Source: Candidatus Nanohalarchaeota archaeon
GTDB lineage: Archaea; EX4484-52; B79-G9
Length of the DNA: 17,014 bases
Reading direction: 5' to 3'
NCBI GenBank assembly: GCA_017610525.1
Contig: JAFCBW010000007.1
Location: 1 to 17,014 of the forward strand
Under the pieces are notes generated by a model, which was not told where the DNA came from, did not search any database, and saw only the letters and a list, made by a program, of their open reading frames with translations. Shown here piece by piece: positions 13,763 to 17,014 of this stretch; positions within the stretch are counted from its first letter, which is position 1; every line of letters starts with the position of its first letter. Position numbers and translations under genes: made by a program.

Positions 13763-15151
13763 ATGCAGGCAGACCCATTCAAAACACTAAAACACGAACC
13801 ACTACAACTCTTTGAGCAAAAGCTGGACAACGTCGCACAACAAGGCGACTACATAATCGCACTAGTAACAGCCACCAAACCCGACTTCTACAAGCAATGG
13901 TCCCTAATACCCGCCGCAGAAAAACACAACATTCCCCTCTTCGTAATGAACACCGGCCAGCACCACGACAGCCTCCTCGGCCACGGCCTGGAGGAATTCA
14001 AGATCAGCGACAAATTCGCAATAAACCTCAACATCAGAGGCGACCTCTCCCAAAAGACATCCGAACTGATAACAAAAATCAAATGGTTCACAGACTACCT
14101 CAAAAAAAAATACCCGACAAAAACAATACTCCCAATAGCACACGGCGACACCCACGCAGCAGGCATCGTACCCCTCGCATGGCTCTTTGCAACAAACCAG
14201 AAATGCGCACAAAACGAAGCAGGCCTCCGAAGCATGTCCCCTGACTTCAAAAACCACAAAAATATCGAACAATTCATACACGACCAATACCACAACCCAT
14301 GGACAACCAACCGCACAGAACCCTTCCCCGAGCAATACGACACATTCATAAGCGCCGCCGCCTGCCACTACCACTTCACCCCCACAAAACTAAACACAGG
14401 CCACCTCATAAAAGAAGGCTACCCCGAAAAAAACATCTACGAAGTAGGCAACAGCGTAGTAGACGCAATCGCGCACAAAAAAAAGGAAAAAAAAGAACAA
14501 AGCATATTCGACATCTACCCAATCCTCGAAACACACGACAACTGGATACGCATCGACCTCCACCGCCGCGCAAACCTCCTACCCCAACGCTTCAAAGCCC
14601 TCGTACAAGGCATAATAAAACTAATAGAAAGCGGTCACAACATAAACCTCATCAACATGAACGCAACAAACATGGCACTCGAAAACTACGGCCTAAAACA
14701 CAAGCTCGACACACTAAACAAAACCCACGAAAACCTTCTCTTCACAGACCTCTGGCCAGCCTACAGCCACGTAATCGAATTCCTCGAATCAGGCAAATGC
14801 TTCGCAGAATTCACAGACTCAGGCTCAATGCAGGAAGAGCTAAACGAAATAACAAAACCATTATGCCTGACAGCAAGATACAACACAGACCGCCCCGAGA
14901 CAATAATGCACGCAAAAACAAACATACTGATACCCCCCATCTCAGGAGACTACATCCATGACTTCATAACACACATAGAAAAAGACGAAGCCCTCCAGAA
15001 ACAGATGCGAAACGGCAAAAAACTCTACGGCAAAAACGTAGGCGAAAAAATAATAAAAATAATAAAAGACACAAAAGACCACCCATTCGAATGGGCGCAC
15101 GACATCGTCGGCCTGAAACAGGACACAAAAAAGCAATTCGACTTTCTGTAA
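13763..15151 (+). CDS. UDP-N-acetylglucosamine 2-epimerase-like protein, divergent, with insertion
   Basis: The 462-residue product is a GT-B-fold epimerase of the WecB family, which converts UDP-GlcNAc to UDP-ManNAc. Recognisable blocks are TGQHHDSLL (64-72), HGDT (127-130), NEAGLRS (151-157), FPE (188-190), HFTPT (204-208), GNSVVDA (229-235), DLHRRAN (265-271), TDSGSMQEE (351-359) and NTDRPET (374-380). Asp129, Glu152, Glu190 and His267 fill the catalytic positions of bacterial WecB. Family members are usually near 370-380 residues; the extra length is about 24 residues between Glu152 and Glu190 plus other additions. HRRAN replaces HRREN. The frame is open far upstream antisense to the mutase gene. 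ATG 13763 is preferred because it follows the TATA box; GTG 13754 is an alternative. Confidence 0.85.
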   Translation: MQADPFKTLKHEPLQLFEQKLDNVAQQGDYIIALVTATKPDFYKQWSLIPAAEKHNIPLFVMNTGQHHDSLLGHGLEEFKISDKFAINLNIRGDLSQKTSELITKIKWFTDYLKKKYPTKTILPIAHGDTHAAGIVPLAWLFATNQKCAQNEAGLRSMSPDFKNHKNIEQFIHDQYHNPWTTNRTEPFPEQYDTFISAAACHYHFTPTKLNTGHLIKEGYPEKNIYEVGNSVVDAIAHKKKEKKEQSIFDIYPILETHDNWIRIDLHRRANLLPQRFKALVQGIIKLIESGHNINLINMNATNMALENYGLKHKLDTLNKTHENLLFTDLWPAYSHVIEFLESGKCFAEFTDSGSMQEELNEITKPLCLTARYNTDRPETIMHAKTNILIPPISGDYIHDFITHIEKDEALQKQMRNGKKLYGKNVGEKIIKIIKDTKDHPFEWAHDIVGLKQDTKKQFDFL

Positions 15152-15402
15152 AACACCAAAAAACGTGAGAGTTAAAATATTCTGACAGTCCAAAAAACAG
15201 AACATTCAACCAAAAAAACAACACAGAGACACTCCTCCTTCCCCCAAAACACAACAAAACCACATATGTCTCCCACAAAACCCACCTCCCACAGCAAAAA
15301 CAACACAAAAAAAGCAACAAGCACAACACCCAACACAACAGACAACAAAACAACAAAAACCACACATCAAAAAAATAAATGGGAAAAAAAGACCAAAAAC
15401 AA
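15152..15402. other. A/C-rich gene-free spacer with a 79-nt T-free tract
   Basis: No gene is supported. From 15288 to 15366 the plus strand contains no T, and G is rare. An 88-codon open frame (15266-15532) is mostly Thr/Lys/Asn from this base bias and then runs into the repeat, so I do not call it. The tract would be unstructured if transcribed. It leads directly into repeat copy E. Confidence 0.5.
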
Positions 15403-15555
15403 AAGTCAATGCCCAAGCAAAGCGCCGGTGACCCAAAGCGAAACCAGAACGAAACAGACCTGTGACCTAAAACGAAGTTTTACGGTCGCACTGATCGCCA
15501 GCCTTTCTGAAGGCTGTTTGTGGTCGCCCTAATGATCAACCTTTTACAAGGTTGT
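15403..15555 (+). repeat. Structured intergenic repeat, copy E
   Basis: Starts AGTCAATGCCCAAGCAAAGC and carries a partial duplicate of the core (GGTGACCCAAAGCGAAA, 15427-15443) before the complete one. The long hairpin pairs GTGACCTAAAAC (15462-15473) with GTTTTACGGTCGC (15477-15489) around GAA; the pair next to the bulged C is T-A. CAGCCTTTCTGAAGGCTG (15499-15516) comes first here, then GGTCGCCCTAATGAT, then CAACCTTTTACAAGGTTG (15537-15554): the reverse order of copy D. It ends about 25 bp before the TATA box of the UDP-glucose dehydrogenase gene. Confidence 0.9.
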
Positions 15556-15579
15556 CCTACCTCATCCTACTCCAGTAAG

Positions 15580-15588
15580 ATATATAAT
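15580..15588 (+). promoter_or_regulatory. TATA box of the UDP-glucose dehydrogenase gene
   Basis: ATATATAAT lies about 28 bp (centre to start) before ATG 15612, followed by a C tract and no clear ribosome binding site, giving a probable leaderless or very short-leader transcript. Confidence 0.55.
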
Positions 15589-15611
15589 ACTACCCCCCGC
15601 AAAAAAGAACC

Positions 15612-16892
15612 ATGAAAATCAGTGTAATCGGCTCAGGATACGCAGGACTAGTAAACGCAGCAGGCTTCGCACACATCGGAAACCAGGTAACATGCGTAGA
15701 CATAGACCCAAAAAAAATAGACCAGATCAACAACGGCATATCCCCGATATTCGAAGAAGGCCTCGAAGACATCCTAAAAGACTCCCTAAAAAAAGGCAAC
15801 ATCAAAGCCACCACAGACATAAAAACCGCAATAGAGCAGACAGACCTGACCTTCATAGCAGTCGGCACACCATCAAACGAAGACGGCTCAATAAACCTGA
15901 AATTCATAAAAACAGTATCAAAAGACATAGGAAACATCCTGAAAAACAAAGACTCATACCACCTCATAATCGTAAAATCAACAGTAGTACCCGGCACAAC
16001 AGAAGACACAGTAGGAACAATCATAGAACAGACCTCCGGGAAAAAAAGAGGGCGGGACTTCGGCCTTGCCATGTCCCCTGAATTCTTAAGAGAAGGAAAA
16101 GCAATGGAAGACTACCTAAAACCAGACAGGGTAGTCATAGGCGCACACGACAAAAAATCAGCCGACATCCTCTGTGAACTAAACAAGCCCCTCACAGGCA
16201 ACATCATAACAACAGGCATAAAAACCGCAGAAATGATAAAATACACATCAAACGCCTTCCTTGCAACAAAAATCTCATTCACAAACGAGATCGGAAACAT
16301 CTGCAAAAAACTAGGCATAGACGTCTACGACGTCATAAAAGGCGTAGGAGCAGACTTCAGGATATCCCCCTACTTCCTAAACGCAGGATGCGGCTTCGGC
16401 GGCTCATGCTTTCCAAAAGACGTCAAAGCCCTCATCGCAAAATCAAGACAACTAGGCTACACCCCGACCCTCCTCGAAAGCGCAATAACAGTAAACAAAA
16501 ACCAGCCAAAAAAAATGATTGACCTCGCAAAAAAACACTTAGGTGAACTAAAAGACAAAAAAATAACCCTCCTCGGCTTGGCATTCAAGCCCGGCACAGA
16601 CGACATAAGAGAAGCCCCCGCAATAACAATAATCGAAGACCTCATAAAAGCAGGCGCAATAGTAACCGTCTACGACCCAGAAGCACAGGACAACATAAAA
16701 GCCATCTTCAAAGACAAAATCAGCTACGCACAGGCAAAAGAAGAAGCAATAGCATCATCAGGCACAATCATGCTCCTGACAGAATGGGACGAATTCAGGG
16801 ACGAAACACTCTATGAAGGAAAACTAATAATAGACGGAAGAAAAACCCTGAACAAAAAAACACAAGCAGACTACGAAGGCATCTGCTGGTAA
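15612..16892 (+). CDS. UDP-glucose 6-dehydrogenase family protein
   Basis: The 426-residue product has the three-part UDP-glucose/GDP-mannose dehydrogenase fold. NAD-binding GSGYAG is at 7-12, SPEFLREG at 155-162 (Glu157), and EMIKYTSNAF at 207-216 with Lys210 and Asn214. The catalytic loop GCGFGGSCFPKD is at 259-270 with Cys266 and Asp270, and the C-terminal nucleotide-binding FKPGTDDIRE is at 325-334. The loop FGGSCFPKD favours UDP-glucose dehydrogenase (giving UDP-glucuronate) over WecC-type ManNAc dehydrogenase, though the neighbouring 2-epimerase makes UDP-ManNAc a possible alternative substrate. GSGYAG and PIFEEGL replace the commoner GTGYVG and PIYEPGL. The length is normal. Confidence 0.92.
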   Translation: MKISVIGSGYAGLVNAAGFAHIGNQVTCVDIDPKKIDQINNGISPIFEEGLEDILKDSLKKGNIKATTDIKTAIEQTDLTFIAVGTPSNEDGSINLKFIKTVSKDIGNILKNKDSYHLIIVKSTVVPGTTEDTVGTIIEQTSGKKRGRDFGLAMSPEFLREGKAMEDYLKPDRVVIGAHDKKSADILCELNKPLTGNIITTGIKTAEMIKYTSNAFLATKISFTNEIGNICKKLGIDVYDVIKGVGADFRISPYFLNAGCGFGGSCFPKDVKALIAKSRQLGYTPTLLESAITVNKNQPKKMIDLAKKHLGELKDKKITLLGLAFKPGTDDIREAPAITIIEDLIKAGAIVTVYDPEAQDNIKAIFKDKISYAQAKEEAIASSGTIMLLTEWDEFRDETLYEGKLIIDGRKTLNKKTQADYEGICW

Positions 16893-16908
16893 ACAACAAA
16901 ACCACACA

Positions 16909-17014
16909 CTAATTCTCATCCTTCCTGATCAAAAACCTCCCAATAACAACATAATCAACCCCCGTTCTCATCATAGACAGGTAAGCATCCACAGGGCTGC
17001 AAACAATCGGCTCC
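16909..17014 (-). CDS. Carbamoyltransferase (NodU/CmcH-like), C-terminal end only
   Basis: The minus strand carries an open frame entering from the right window edge and ending at TAG (16909-16911). The 34 visible residues include EPIVCSPVDAY and MMRTGVDYVVIGRFLIRK. This resembles the conserved C-terminus of NodU/CmcH-type carbamoyltransferases (EPIVCTPEDA...TGxDxLVxGxxLxxK), which carbamoylate hydroxyl groups on sugars or antibiotics. The family is recalled, not searched. The gene converges on the UDP-glucose dehydrogenase gene, 16 bp between stops. A sugar-modifying role would suit the neighbouring nucleotide-sugar genes. Confidence 0.6.
   Translation of the reverse strand, partial: EPIVCSPVDAYLSMMRTGVDYVVIGRFLIRKDEN

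Noticed and set aside
15266..15532. 88-codon plus-strand open frame as a Thr/Lys-rich protein
   Set aside because: Its composition follows the A/C base bias, it has no start signal, and its C-terminal half is the translated repeat copy E.
1503..15555. Repeats as integron attC sites of a cassette array
   Set aside because: The hairpin arms do not fit the RYYYAAC...GTTRRRY layout, no integrase is visible, and the genes between copies are housekeeping genes and operons on both strands.
1503..15555. Repeats as a CRISPR array
   Set aside because: Copies are kilobases apart, differ in length, and have genes rather than short spacers between them; no cas gene is present.

Overview
The window is archaeal chromosome. 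Archaeal markers are the short form of nascent polypeptide-associated complex alpha, archaeal-type SecF and SecD, a geranylgeranyl reductase-family flavoprotein of ether-lipid synthesis, a class III (prepilin-like) signal peptide, and the conserved archaeal trio of Era-like GTPase, DUF2073 and Zn-ribbon protein. Several genes have a TATA-like box about 25-30 bp before the ATG and no Shine-Dalgarno site, which fits leaderless archaeal transcripts. I cannot place the lineage firmly; a euryarchaeal or DPANN-type genome would fit.

Layout. 39-1271 encodes a membrane-anchored, Cys-rich von Willebrand A protein. 1272-1931 is a long spacer with a structured repeat and a 133-bp inverted-repeat element, and it leads into the NAC gene (1932-2276) and a hypothetical gene (2406-2798). 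A minus-strand operon, secF-secD-sugar epimerase, covers 6096 down to 2828 with overlapping or abutting codons. 6097-7027 is mostly non-coding and holds two repeat copies around a probable 35-residue gene with a structured leader. Next come a proline-rich membrane-anchored protein (minus) and the flavoprotein (plus), which are divergent. After them is an accessory pocket: a Fic-family protein whose catalytic His is Gln, bracketed by two copies of a GGGATACAA/TTGTATCCC palindrome, then an HTH-nucleotidyltransferase gene with a short, probably decayed partner ORF. 10876-12286 is the GTPase/DUF2073/Zn-ribbon operon. 12296-17014 is a nucleotide-sugar region: phosphomannomutase/phosphoglucomutase, a divergent UDP-GlcNAc 2-epimerase, UDP-glucose dehydrogenase, and the C-terminus of a carbamoyltransferase cut by the window edge.

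Working together. SecDF serves protein export, NAC serves nascent chains, and the VWA protein is a likely exported client. The sugar genes could supply activated sugars for surface glycans or protein glycosylation.

The most interesting signal is a family of five intergenic repeats (A-E at 1503, 6268, 6887, 10722 and 15403), all in the same orientation whatever the direction of the neighbouring genes. They share a long hairpin with a GAA loop whose stem shows compensatory changes between copies, followed by one or two 18-nt hairpins of the form CARCCTT-N4-AAGGYTG that also co-vary. This indicates that the folded form, RNA or single-stranded DNA, is what is kept. The plus strand is strongly A+C-rich across most of the window regardless of gene direction.
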